From the NCBI RefSeq assembly GCF_030433685.1, contig NZ_JAROCF010000001.1, positions 1,736,001 to 1,800,000 of the forward strand: 64,000 nucleotides of DNA, written 5' to 3'. The stretch comes from Leifsonia williamsii (GTDB lineage: Bacteria > Actinomycetota > Actinomycetes > Actinomycetales > Microbacteriaceae). Numbering within the stretch: position 1 is the first letter of the stretch; each line of letters starts with the position of its first letter. The notes under the pieces were generated by a model. It made no database searches. It was not told where the DNA came from and saw only the letters and a program-made list of their open reading frames with translations. The position numbers and the translations under genes were made by a program. Of this stretch, positions 57,015 to 64,000 are shown one piece after another.

Positions 57015-57046
57015 GAACGGCCCGCCGGCACCCCGGCGGGCCGTTC
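57015..57046. terminator. strong hairpin downstream of secA, shared by convergent gene
   Basis: GAACGGCCCGCCGG (57015-57028), loop CACC, CCGGCGGGCCGTTC (57033-57046) form a perfect 14-bp stem, 47 bases after the secA stop and 23 before the convergent stop at 57070. It is followed by CGCTTGT, a weak pyrimidine run. It should terminate transcription from both sides. Confidence 0.85.
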
Positions 57047-57069
57047 CGCTTGTCACGGGCGTGCCCCGC

Positions 57070-57837
57070 TCACAGCATCGACAGCGCCGTCGCGCGCCAG
57101 CGCGAGCGGTGGCGCTCCAACCGGATCGTCATCGCGCGGGAGCGAGGGGTCTGGTGGACCATGACCACCGCCTCCACGACGCCCTCCCGCGGCTCGAAGA
57201 GGTGCGGTGCGCCGATCCGCACCCGCGGACGCATCGGCTCCTCGGCGGCGACGGCGCGAGCCCGGGCGGCGATCACGGTGCGGCGGAGGAGGTGCACGTA
57301 GACCGCGTCGGTGACCCAGTACGCGACCTGATCGAGCGGCCGGGCCCCCGCGATGATCTCGACGACGCAGAGCGCGAGGGCGGCGCAGAGCTGCTCGGGG
57401 TCGTCCATGCGTCCCGCGCGCTCGACCGGGGCGACCTCGGGAACCGGAGCGATCGCGGTGGGGGAGCCCGGCTCCGTACCGGGCGCCTCCGCTTGCGTGT
57501 GAGGCTCTGCGGCTTGCGTGAGTGCGCTGCCCGCCATGTCTTCGACGGCTCGGAGCATCGGGCGTGCGTCCGAGTCCCAGGAGCGGCGGCTGGAGGGGTG
57601 CGCGGCGATCGCGCGGTCCCGGTCCGACGGCTCCCGCAGCGGCTCCACCGCACGGAGGTGCGGCGCGCGATGCGAGCGGCCCGACGACGCTACGACGGCC
57701 TTGTCTGCGGCGATCCGCGCCGCGTCGGCCGCGGTCGGCGCCGCCTCCCGGGCGGGCGTCGGCGCGTCCTCGACGACCATCGGCTCCTCAGCGGCGGCGT
57801 CGTCGACGAGGGTGTTCTGCAGTGCTGTGGCGGGCAT
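57070..57837 (-). CDS. Rv3235 family (DUF6459-like) protein
   Basis: A 255-aa protein. The N-terminal 140 residues are Ala/Pro/Glu-rich and probably disordered. The C-terminal domain (about 145-255) begins MDDPEQLCAALALCVVEIIA, has a conserved ARPLDQVAYWVTDAVYVHLL (about 166-185) and ends with beta strands and RHRSRWRATALSML. This pattern, and the position between secA and pdtaS, fit the actinobacterial Rv3235 family. ATG 57837 has AAGGAG six bases upstream and is preferred over a TTG at 57855. No enzymatic motif is visible. Function unknown. Confidence 0.78.
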   Translation of the reverse strand: MPATALQNTLVDDAAAEEPMVVEDAPTPAREAAPTAADAARIAADKAVVASSGRSHRAPHLRAVEPLREPSDRDRAIAAHPSSRRSWDSDARPMLRAVEDMAGSALTQAAEPHTQAEAPGTEPGSPTAIAPVPEVAPVERAGRMDDPEQLCAALALCVVEIIAGARPLDQVAYWVTDAVYVHLLRRTVIAARARAVAAEEPMRPRVRIGAPHLFEPREGVVEAVVMVHQTPRSRAMTIRLERHRSRWRATALSML

Positions 57838-57984
57838 GGTGACTCCTTGGTGCAAACGGTGCTGTGAGTTCGCGTGGTGCCTGGCGGGTCGCGAACGGAT
57901 GACACTCTTTCAGGGGTAGTGCGCAAGGTCCAGGGCACCAACGCTGCTGTGGAGGGACGGCCGGGGCGTTCCGTGCGGTCCGCA

Positions 57985-57990
57985 TACACT
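57985..57990 (+). promoter_or_regulatory. putative -10 element (TACACT) of pdtaS
   Basis: TACACT ends 6 bases before GTG 57997, the spacing of a leaderless start. The GAGGGG between them is too close to the GTG to act as a normal ribosome site. Confidence 0.45.
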
Positions 57991-57996
57991 GAGGGG

Positions 57997-59490
57997 GTGT
58001 CGACGCTCAGTGATCTCGTCCATGCCCAGGGTCGGTCCTCCGAGGAGGACGTGGAGTGGCTGCACGGCCTCGTCGGCGACCTGCAGCTGCTCGCCGACCT
58101 GGCGTTCGCCGACATCGTGCTCTGGGTCCCGACGACCGATGACGACTTCGTGGCGGTGGCGCACTCCCGCCCGTCCAGCGCGGCGACGCTGTTCTACCGC
58201 GACTTCGTCGGCCAGCGGATCAAGCCCGAATGGCGGCAGCAGGTCACCGACGCGTACAGCACCAAGGCGATCATCGACACCTCCGCGCCGGACTGGTACG
58301 AGGAGACGCCGACCCGCGTGCGCGCGATCCCGGTCATCCGCCGCCTGACGGTCCACTCGCCGCAGACCGCCGACGAGCCGGTGGCGGTGATCACCCGGCA
58401 CACGAACCTCAGCGAGGCGCGCACGCCGAGCCGCCAGGAGCTCACCTTCAACGCCTGCGCCAACGACCTGTTCGACATGATCGCGACCGGCGACTTCCCG
58501 GACCTGGGCGCGCCCGCCGCCCCGCGCCGCGGCCAGCCGCGTGCGGCCGACGGCCTCATCCGGCTCGACGTCGACGGCATCACCACCTTCGCGAGCCCGA
58601 ACGCGCTCAGCGCCTTCAACCGCATGGGCTTCACCGGTGAGCTGGAGGGGGAGTCCCTCGCCACCGTCACCACGGGCCTCCTCACCGGCTCCATCACCAC
58701 CGACGAGTCGCTGCCGCTCGTCGTGACCGGCCGCGCGCCCTGGCGGACCGACATCGAGGCGCGCGGGGTGACCGTCTCGCTGCGCGCCATCCCGATCCGC
58801 AACCGCGGCGAGCGGGTGGGCGCGATCGTGCTCTGCCGCGACGTCTCCGAGCAGCGGCACCAGGAGCGCGAGCTGATCACGAAGGACGCGACGATCCGCG
58901 AGATCCACCACCGCGTCAAGAACAACCTGCAGACCGTCGCGTCGCTGCTGCGCATCCAGGCGCGCCGCACGCACTCCGAGGAGGCCAGGGAGGCGCTGAG
59001 CCAGGCGATGCGCCGCGTCGCGGCGATCGCGGTCGTGCACGACACGCTGTCGACCGGCCTCGCGCAGATCGTGGACTTCGACGACGTGTTCGACCGGGTG
59101 CTGCTGCTCGTGGCGGAGGTCGCGGCGAGCCACACGACGACGGTGCACCCGAAGAAGTCGGGCACCTTCGGCAAGCTGCCGAGCGAGTACGCCACCCCGC
59201 TGGCGCTGGCCCTGACCGAACTCGTGACGAACGCGGTGGAGCACGGTCTCGCCGGGCGCGAGGGCCAGGTGGAGATCGTGGCCGACCGCTCCGAGGACTC
59301 GCTCACCGTGAAGGTCGTCGACAACGGCTCCGGCCTGCCGGAGGGCAAGGTCGGCTCCGGGCTCGGCACGCAGATCGTGCGCACGCTGATCCAGGGCGAG
59401 CTCGGGGGAGCGATCGACTGGCACACGATGATGGGGCAGGGGACCGAGGTCACCATCGAGGTGCCGCTGCGCTACCTCACGAAGGCGTAG
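57997..59490 (+). CDS. pdtaS: sensor histidine kinase PdtaS
   Basis: Soluble sensor kinase, 497 aa. An N-terminal GAF domain (about 10-160) is followed by a PAS-like domain (about 185-295, GLIRLDVDGITTFASPNALS). The HisKA_2 dimerisation domain has REIHHRVKNNLQTVASLLRI, with the phospho-acceptor His at about 304-305. The ATPase domain has LTELVTNAVEHGL, VVDNGSGLPEG and GLGTQIVRTLI. It phosphorylates the ANTAR RNA-binding regulator PdtaR (not in this window). GTG 57997 appears leaderless. In M. tuberculosis the gene is Rv3220c beside whiB1, the arrangement kept here with convergent orientation. Confidence 0.93.
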   Translation: MSTLSDLVHAQGRSSEEDVEWLHGLVGDLQLLADLAFADIVLWVPTTDDDFVAVAHSRPSSAATLFYRDFVGQRIKPEWRQQVTDAYSTKAIIDTSAPDWYEETPTRVRAIPVIRRLTVHSPQTADEPVAVITRHTNLSEARTPSRQELTFNACANDLFDMIATGDFPDLGAPAAPRRGQPRAADGLIRLDVDGITTFASPNALSAFNRMGFTGELEGESLATVTTGLLTGSITTDESLPLVVTGRAPWRTDIEARGVTVSLRAIPIRNRGERVGAIVLCRDVSEQRHQERELITKDATIREIHHRVKNNLQTVASLLRIQARRTHSEEAREALSQAMRRVAAIAVVHDTLSTGLAQIVDFDDVFDRVLLLVAEVAASHTTTVHPKKSGTFGKLPSEYATPLALALTELVTNAVEHGLAGREGQVEIVADRSEDSLTVKVVDNGSGLPEGKVGSGLGTQIVRTLIQGELGGAIDWHTMMGQGTEVTIEVPLRYLTKA

Positions 59491-59508
59491 CGGGCGGCCG
59501 AAGAAACA

Positions 59509-59555
59509 GCCGAGGGGCGCTCCATCCTGCTAGGTGTTCGGAGCGCCGCCTCGGC
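59509..59555. terminator. hairpin between pdtaS and whiB1
   Basis: GCCGAGGGGCGCTCC (59509-59523) pairs with GGAGCGCCGCCTCGGC (59540-59555) over 15 bp with one bulged G. The loop is 16 bases. It lies 18 bases after the pdtaS stop and 52 before the whiB1 stop, so it can serve both convergent genes. Confidence 0.75.
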
Positions 59556-59607
59556 GGGGAGTGCTGTCCGGCGGTTTCGGGTCGCCGGGTGGATCAGCCG
59601 GCCTCGG

Positions 59608-59856
59608 TCAGGAGGCGCGGCGGGCGCGGGCGGCGCGGCGCTTGAGGGCGCGGCGCTCGTCCTCGGAGAGACCTCCCCAGACGCCCGAGTCCTGACCGGT
59701 CTCGAGGGCGTACTGCAGGCAGATCTCGGTGACGGTGCAGCGGGCGCAGACCGCCTTCGCCTTGTCGATCTGGTCGACGGCGGGGCCGGTGTTCCCCACG
59801 GGGAAGAACAGCTCGGGGTCCGCGGTCAGGCAGGCGGCTTTGTCGCGCCAATCCAT
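59608..59856 (-). CDS. whiB1: WhiB-family iron-sulfur regulator, WhiB1 type
   Basis: An 82-aa WhiB protein: C9, C37, C40 and C46 (spacing C-x27-C-x2-C-x5-C), the GVWGG turn at about residues 58-62, and the basic ERRALKRRAARARRAS tail. The short N-terminus (MDWRDKAACL) is that of WhiB1, an essential NO-sensitive regulator in mycobacteria. ATG 59856 has AAGGAG about ten bases upstream. The gene faces pdtaS in the conserved arrangement (Rv3219-Rv3220c). The 190-base upstream gap is unusually AT-rich for this window and must hold its promoter. Confidence 0.95.
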   Translation of the reverse strand: MDWRDKAACLTADPELFFPVGNTGPAVDQIDKAKAVCARCTVTEICLQYALETGQDSGVWGGLSEDERRALKRRAARARRAS

Positions 59857-60048
59857 GAAGATGTGCTCCTTGTTTCGCTGGGTGTCTCCCGGCCCGATGG
59901 GCCTAGAATTCAGATAAGCAGCCGGGTTGCAGGGTTCTTCAGATCCGATGAACTAAGACCTGCCCACAACCCTGTGAGCATCAACTCGACCTCGAACATG
60001 CTCCCATAGCAGTTGATCCGGATCAATAGTTTTGTATGGGATAACGCT

Positions 60049-60504
60049 GTGAACACCCGCCCGAAACGTCAGGATGCTATAGTGCCGGACCCCCGCAGCG
60101 CCCCTTCACCGCGGCCAGCCACCCTGCTCGTCCTCGCCGCGATCCTGTTCCTGGAGGCCGCGCTCGTCGTCGGGCTGGCCGTCTGGCTGCTCATCGACCT
60201 CCTCACGCTCACGCCCCAGTCGTACACGACGGCCGTCGCGATCCTCGTGCTCGTGCTGCTCGCCGCGGTGTGGGTGATCGCGACCGCGGTCGGCATCCTG
60301 CGCAGGCGCTCGTGGGCGCGCGCGTCGGCCGTGACCATCCAGGTGCTGCAGATCGCGGTCGCCGTCGGCTGCTTCCAGGGCCTCTACGCGCGGCCCGACC
60401 TCGGCTGGGCGCTGCTCGTGCCGGCACTGGTGGCGGGTGTGCTGGCGCTCACGCCGCGCGTCGTGCAGGCGACCGCGCGCAACACGGAGCAACACGAATC
60501 GTGA
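60049..60504 (+). CDS. small polytopic membrane protein of unknown function
   Basis: A 151-aa protein with four hydrophobic segments (about residues 24-50, 60-85, 92-112 and 118-138): LLVLAAILFLEAALVVGLAV, AVAILVLVLLAAVWVIATAV, then a basic RRRSWARASAV turn. The C-terminus is short and charged (ATARNTEQHES). The start is uncertain: GTG 60049 (VNTRPKRQD) is used; TTG 60013 and GTG 60082 are in frame, and a TATAGT that could be a -10 sits at 60078-60083, inside the frame. It stands alone between whiB1 and DUF1684 genes. No family is recognised. Confidence 0.7.
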   Translation: MNTRPKRQDAIVPDPRSAPSPRPATLLVLAAILFLEAALVVGLAVWLLIDLLTLTPQSYTTAVAILVLVLLAAVWVIATAVGILRRRSWARASAVTIQVLQIAVAVGCFQGLYARPDLGWALLVPALVAGVLALTPRVVQATARNTEQHES

Positions 60505-60531
60505 ACGGGTGGGAACAAGTCGCAGACTCGG

Positions 60532-61305
60532 ATGGTTATGCCCGACATCGTGACTGATCTCTCCGCATCCCCCGCCACCGCCTCCCACACCCTCCGCTCC
60601 ACCGTCGCCGACGCGCGCGACGGCTACGAGGAGTGGCGCGCATGGAGGCTGCGCAGCGTCGCGGAGCCCACCGGCAACCTGGCGCTGATCGAGACCCGCT
60701 GGCTGGAGCCGGGCGACGAGACCACGCCGGAGCAGGCGCTGGCCGGGCAGCCGGAGACCGTGACCGCCACCGAGCTCAGCCGCCGCGACCTCGACACGGG
60801 CGAGCCGCAGCGCGGCATCCGCCTCTGGGATGCCGCATCGCCCGCCATCCAGGCGTACGAGACGATCGAGGCGTTCCCGTTCGACCCCGCGTGGGTGATC
60901 GAGGCGACCTTCACGCCGGTCGAGGGCGACCGCACCATCCCGTTCGAGCACATCCGCGACAACGGCCTCACCCGCGACCTCGTGGTCCCCGGTGACATCA
61001 CCTTCACGCGCGACGGCGTCGACTACACGCTGAGCGCCTTCGACGACGACGGCACGCTGCTGCTCGTCTTCGGCGACCCGACGAACGGCGCGGAGGGCGA
61101 GGACGGCACGTACGCCTCCGGCCGCTTCCTGTTCGTCCGTCGCGACGGCGACCGCGCGGTGCTCGACTTCAACCGGGCGTTCGTGCCTCCGTGCGGCTTC
61201 TCGGACCAGTACAACTGTCCGCTGCCGCCCCGGAACAACCGCTTCGGCGTGCCCGTCAGGGCCGGAGAGAAGCGCGTCGTGCTCCGCGGCGGCGCCGCCC
61301 ACTGA
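60532..61305 (+). CDS. DUF1684 domain-containing protein
   Basis: A 257-aa soluble protein with the DUF1684 pattern: a helical N-terminus (GYEEWRAWRLRSVAEPTGNL, about residues 31-50), a beta-rich middle, and the highly conserved C-terminal block RFLFVRR, VLDFNRAFVPPCGFSDQYNC, PLPPRNNRFGVPVRAGEK. The two Cys in PPCGFSDQYNCPLPP are a family hallmark. ATG 60532 or 60538 both give sensible starts; no good ribosome site. Family members are widespread and uncharacterised; a FMN-related or metal role has been guessed, without evidence here. It precedes the ABC importer genes on the same strand by 53 bases. Confidence 0.9.
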   Translation: MVMPDIVTDLSASPATASHTLRSTVADARDGYEEWRAWRLRSVAEPTGNLALIETRWLEPGDETTPEQALAGQPETVTATELSRRDLDTGEPQRGIRLWDAASPAIQAYETIEAFPFDPAWVIEATFTPVEGDRTIPFEHIRDNGLTRDLVVPGDITFTRDGVDYTLSAFDDDGTLLLVFGDPTNGAEGEDGTYASGRFLFVRRDGDRAVLDFNRAFVPPCGFSDQYNCPLPPRNNRFGVPVRAGEKRVVLRGGAAH

Positions 61306-61358
61306 CCGCCGGCCCCCGGCACATCCTCCGCTCCACTCACAGCACACAGGAGAACTCC

Positions 61359-62858
61359 GTGAGAAAGACCCCCTTCATCGCGACGCTCGCGATCGGCCTC
61401 GCCTCGGCCCTGGCCCTCGCCGGCTGCGCGGGCGGCTCGTCGTCCAGCGCCTCCGGCAGCGACGCGACCATCGCCGTCGGCTCGCAGAACGAGCCCGTCA
61501 ACCTCGACAACACGGCCGGCAGCGGCAGCGGCGTCACCGAGGCGTTCAACGGCAACGTCTACGAGGGCCTGTTCAAGCTCACCGACGACGGCAAGGTCGA
61601 GCCCCTGCTGGCCACGAAGTACACGACCAGCCCCGACGGCCTGACGTACACCTTCACCCTCCGCGAGGGCGTGAAGTTCCACTCCGGCGCCGAGTTCACC
61701 TCCGCCGACGTCAAGCGCAGCATCGAGCGCGTCACCGCCGAGAACTCGCAGTCGGCCCGCAAGTCGCAGCTGGCGGTCATCTCGGGCATCGACACCCCGG
61801 ACGCCCACACCGCCGTCATCCACCTCTCCGAGCGCTCCATCTCGCTGCCGTACAACCTCAGCTACGTGTGGATGACCGGCACCGGCGTGAAGAACCTCAA
61901 GACCGCCGAGGACGGCACGGGCCCCTACAAGCTCGGCACCTGGAAGCGCGGCAGCTCGCTGAACATCGTCCGCTGGGACGGCTATTGGGGAGAGAAGGCG
62001 AAGAACAAGGAGGTCGTGTTCGACTACTTCACCGACGCCTCCGCCCTCTCCAACGCGCTGGTGACCAACCAGGTCGACATCGTCACGAACATCCAGAGCC
62101 CCGACACGCTGGACCAGCTGAAGGACAACAAGGACTACACGATCAACGACGGCAAGTCGACGGTCAAGGAGCTCCTCGCCTTCAACGACCGCGTCGCCCC
62201 CTTCGACAAGCCCGAGGTCCGCAAGGCCGTCTACTCGGCCATCGACACCAAGAAGCTGCTCTCGTCCATCTGGGGCGACTACGGCACGCTCATCGGCTCG
62301 ATGGTCCCGCCGAGCGACCCCTGGTACGAGGACCTCACCAAGGTGAACCCGTACGACGTGAACCTCGCCAAGAAGGAGCTGGCCGCGGCCGGCCTGCCCG
62401 ACGGCTTCACGTTCACGCTCGACACCCCGACCTACGACCCGCACCCCGCGGTGGCGGAGTTCGTGAAGAGCGAGCTGGCGAAGGTCGGCATCACGGTCAA
62501 CATCAACTCCATCTCGGCGGACGAGTGGTACTCGAAGGTCTTCAAGGACCACGACTTCGAGGCGACCCTGCAGGAGCACGTCAACGACCGCGACGTGGTC
62601 TGGTACGGCAACCCGGACTTCTACTGGGGCTACAACAACCCGCAGGTCACCCAGTGGGTGAAGGAGGCCGAGCAGTCCTCGACCACGGACGAGCAGACCG
62701 CGAAGCTCAAGCAGGTCAACGAGCAGATCGCGAAGGACGCCGCGAGCGTCTGGCTCTACCTCACGCCGCAGATCGTGGTGGCGTCGAGCGACCTCAGCGG
62801 GTACACCGTGAACGGTCTGAACTCGACGTTCTACACCTACGACATCGTCAAGAAGTAA
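61359..62858 (+). CDS. ABC transporter substrate-binding lipoprotein, family 5 (oligopeptide/dipeptide type)
   Basis: Extracytoplasmic binding lipoprotein, 499 aa. The signal peptide ends in lipobox LAGC with C23 as lipid-modified residue. A Ser/Gly-rich linker leads to the SBP_bac_5 fold: VNLDNTAGSGS, YEGLFKLTDDGKVEPLLATK, TYTFTLREGVKFHSGAEFTS (about residues 91-110), then DVRKAVYSAI-like EVRKAVYSAID and the closing NGLNSTFYTYDIVKK. GTG 61359 has AGGAG seven bases upstream. It is followed by a hairpin and two permease genes. Peptides are the family default; the ligand cannot be read from sequence. Confidence 0.94.
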   Translation: MRKTPFIATLAIGLASALALAGCAGGSSSSASGSDATIAVGSQNEPVNLDNTAGSGSGVTEAFNGNVYEGLFKLTDDGKVEPLLATKYTTSPDGLTYTFTLREGVKFHSGAEFTSADVKRSIERVTAENSQSARKSQLAVISGIDTPDAHTAVIHLSERSISLPYNLSYVWMTGTGVKNLKTAEDGTGPYKLGTWKRGSSLNIVRWDGYWGEKAKNKEVVFDYFTDASALSNALVTNQVDIVTNIQSPDTLDQLKDNKDYTINDGKSTVKELLAFNDRVAPFDKPEVRKAVYSAIDTKKLLSSIWGDYGTLIGSMVPPSDPWYEDLTKVNPYDVNLAKKELAAAGLPDGFTFTLDTPTYDPHPAVAEFVKSELAKVGITVNINSISADEWYSKVFKDHDFEATLQEHVNDRDVVWYGNPDFYWGYNNPQVTQWVKEAEQSSTTDEQTAKLKQVNEQIAKDAASVWLYLTPQIVVASSDLSGYTVNGLNSTFYTYDIVKK

Positions 62859-62872
62859 CACCGCTCCACGAG

Positions 62873-62881
62873 TTGTCCACA
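62873..62881 (+). promoter_or_regulatory. DnaA-box-like 9-mer
   Basis: TTGTCCACA, an exact match to the actinobacterial DnaA-box consensus, 14 bases after the binding-protein stop and abutting the hairpin. Functional meaning unknown. Confidence 0.3.
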
Positions 62882-62920
62882 GATGCTCGGAGGGCCGCGA
62901 GGGCGGCTCTCCGAGCATCT
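62881..62920 (+). terminator. intra-operon hairpin after the binding-protein gene (attenuator or mRNA stabiliser)
   Basis: AGATGCTCGGAG (62881-62892) and CTCCGAGCATCT (62909-62920) form a perfect 12-bp stem. The loop holds a second short stem, GCCGC (62894-62898) with GCGGC (62903-62907). It lies between the binding-protein stop and the permease ATG at 62935. Such hairpins commonly lower downstream expression or protect the 3' end of the binding-protein message; which applies here is inference. Confidence 0.6.
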
Positions 62921-62934
62921 ACGCTGAGAGGATC

Positions 62935-63897
62935 ATGGCTTCCTACCTCCTGCGCCGCACCGGCTTCCTGCTGGTGTCGCTGCTGCTCGCCATGGTCGTC
63001 CTGTTCTTCCTGCTGCGCGTACTTCCTGGCGACCCGGCCAACGCGCTGCTCTCGGTCAACGCGACGCCGGAGCAGGTGGAGGCCGCACGCGCCCAGGTGG
63101 GCAGCGACAGGCCCCTGCTCGAGCAGTTCGCGACCTGGTTCGGCAGCCTGCTGTCGCTGAACCTGGGGGAGTCGTTCGTCAGCTCCCTCCCGGTCGGGCC
63201 CGAGATCGCGTCCCGGCTCGCGGTCACCGTGCCGCTCACGCTCCTGTCGTTCCTGCTCGCGCTCGTGCTCGCCCTCCCGATCGGCTTCGTCGCCGGCTGG
63301 AAGAGCGACCGCTGGTACGGCATCGCGCTGTCCGCCTTCTCGCAGCTCGGCATCGCCGTTCCAGTGTTCTGGGTCGGCATCCTGCTGGTGAGCGTGTTCT
63401 CGATCAACCTGCGCTGGTTCCCGGCGGGCGGGTTCCCGCGCGACGACTGGGCCGATCCGGCGGCGGCGCTCGAGGCGCTGGCGCTGCCGATCATCACCAT
63501 CGCGATCGTCATGAGCGCCTCCATCTCGCGGTACGTGCGCAGCGCGACGCTCGACGTCATCGGGAGCGACTACCTGCGCAACGCGCGCGCCCTCGGTTCC
63601 GGCTTCGGCGCGGCCATGTGGAGGCACGGGCTGCGCAACGGCGCCGTCCCCGTCATCTCCATCCTCGGCATCGAGCTCGCGACCACGTTCCTCGGAGCGG
63701 TGGTCGTCGAGAGCGTCTACACCCTGCCCGGGCTCGGGAGCATGCTGCTCAACGCGATCGAGCAGCACGACTATCCGAACATCCAGGGCATCCTGTTCGT
63801 CTCCACGTTCGCCGTGCTCGTCATCGGCTTCGCCGCCGACATCGTGCAGCGGCTCGTGGACCCGCGCCTGCGGCACAGCATCTCGGGCAACCGATGA
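62935..63897 (+). CDS. ABC transporter permease, oligopeptide/dipeptide type (DppB-like)
   Basis: A 320-aa inner-membrane permease with six spans. N-terminal YLLRRTGFLLVSLLLAMVVL (about residues 3-22) is the family start, followed by RVLPGDPANALLSVNATPEQ. The EAA-type cytosolic loop (about 207-228) includes SDYLRNARALGSGFGAAMWR, with the DYxRxARAxG pattern of DppB permeases, then GLGSMLLNAIEQHDYPNIQG near the C-terminus. ATG 62935 follows GAGAGGATC at short spacing. Its stop overlaps the next permease start as ATGA. It imports whatever the upstream lipoprotein binds. Confidence 0.94.
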   Translation: MASYLLRRTGFLLVSLLLAMVVLFFLLRVLPGDPANALLSVNATPEQVEAARAQVGSDRPLLEQFATWFGSLLSLNLGESFVSSLPVGPEIASRLAVTVPLTLLSFLLALVLALPIGFVAGWKSDRWYGIALSAFSQLGIAVPVFWVGILLVSVFSINLRWFPAGGFPRDDWADPAAALEALALPIITIAIVMSASISRYVRSATLDVIGSDYLRNARALGSGFGAAMWRHGLRNGAVPVISILGIELATTFLGAVVVESVYTLPGLGSMLLNAIEQHDYPNIQGILFVSTFAVLVIGFAADIVQRLVDPRLRHSISGNR

Positions 63898-64000
63898 GCG
63901 CGGTCGTCGAGCAGGCCGCGGCGCAGGGCGCCGCTCCCGACCCCCGAACGGTGGCGCGCCGCCGGCGTCGCCGGTCCGTCACGCTGGGCATCGGGCTGGT
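63894..64000 (+). CDS. ABC transporter permease, DppC-like, partial
   Basis: Only the first 35 codons are visible: a cytosolic N-tail (MSAVVEQAAAQGAAPDP), a basic patch (RRRRRRS) and the beginning of the first hydrophobic helix (VTLGIGL). The ATG overlaps the stop of the DppB-like gene by four bases, and position plus N-terminal layout fit the second permease (DppC/OppC) of the importer. The remainder lies beyond the right edge, so the gene is cut by the window. Confidence 0.8.
   Translation, partial: MSAVVEQAAAQGAAPDPRTVARRRRRRSVTLGIGL

Noticed and set aside
60013..60048. TTG start extending the small membrane protein
   Set aside because: TTG is rare here, has no ribosome site, and adds 12 residues not needed for the fold; GTG 60049 preferred, though uncertain.

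Overview
The window is very GC-rich, densely coded and full of GTG starts and 1-8 bp gene overlaps. It carries a set of actinobacterial marker genes: two WhiB regulators, mtrA-mtrB-lpqB, a DUF3499 gene next to a phosphomannomutase gene, pdtaS, and long-form hpf followed by secA. The gene order whiB2 / large GT2-membrane protein / DUF5719 / metallopeptidase-like / DUF3499 / manB / ahcY ... mtrA-mtrB-lpqB / comF-type / hpf / secA / Rv3235-type / pdtaS / whiB1 parallels the Mycobacterium tuberculosis Rv3219-Rv3260c neighbourhood. The organism is most likely a Microbacteriaceae-type actinobacterium (Leifsonia-like); that family-level placement is inference.

Bases 1-27813 are a surface-glycan locus. 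It holds an ABC-2 exporter pair (Wzt/Wzm type, ATPase cut by the window edge), at least seven soluble glycosyltransferases (two of them multi-domain), five large polytopic membrane proteins of the DUF2142/GT-C-like kind, a DUF2304 protein, an unrecognised 641-residue membrane protein, a MOP-type flippase, two Wzy/O-antigen-ligase-type proteins and manA. Genes alternate in strand, and several convergent pairs overlap at their 3' ends. One DUF2142 gene (13458-14984) appears to have lost its N-terminus to a frameshift in a G7 run.

Bases 27929-41858 hold an acyl-CoA dehydrogenase, galE, whiB2, a 1175-residue glycosyltransferase-membrane protein with its DUF5719 partner, a metallopeptidase-like gene, DUF3499, manB, ahcY, a GNAT acetyltransferase, and a divergent RDD/SpoIIM pair. 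manA, manB and galE provide sugar nucleotides for the glycan locus. Bases 41859-42248 have no gene. They hold a diverged tandem repeat of about 128 bp built from inverted repeats.

Bases 42249-47978 are a reverse-strand cluster (DUF58, MoxR ATPase, DUF4350, DUF4129, polytopic membrane protein), mostly with start/stop overlaps. It is transcribed divergently from mtrA-mtrB-lpqB. Next come a ComF-type phosphoribosyltransferase, hpf and secA, the latter two each followed by a clear hairpin. The right end has the Rv3235-type gene, pdtaS, whiB1, a small membrane protein, DUF1684, and an oligopeptide/dipeptide-type ABC importer (binding protein, permease, second permease cut by the edge). A recurring feature is a TANNNT -10 element ending only 6-9 bases before the start codon, which points to leaderless transcripts for several genes. 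No tRNA, rRNA, CRISPR array, IS element or phage gene was recognised.
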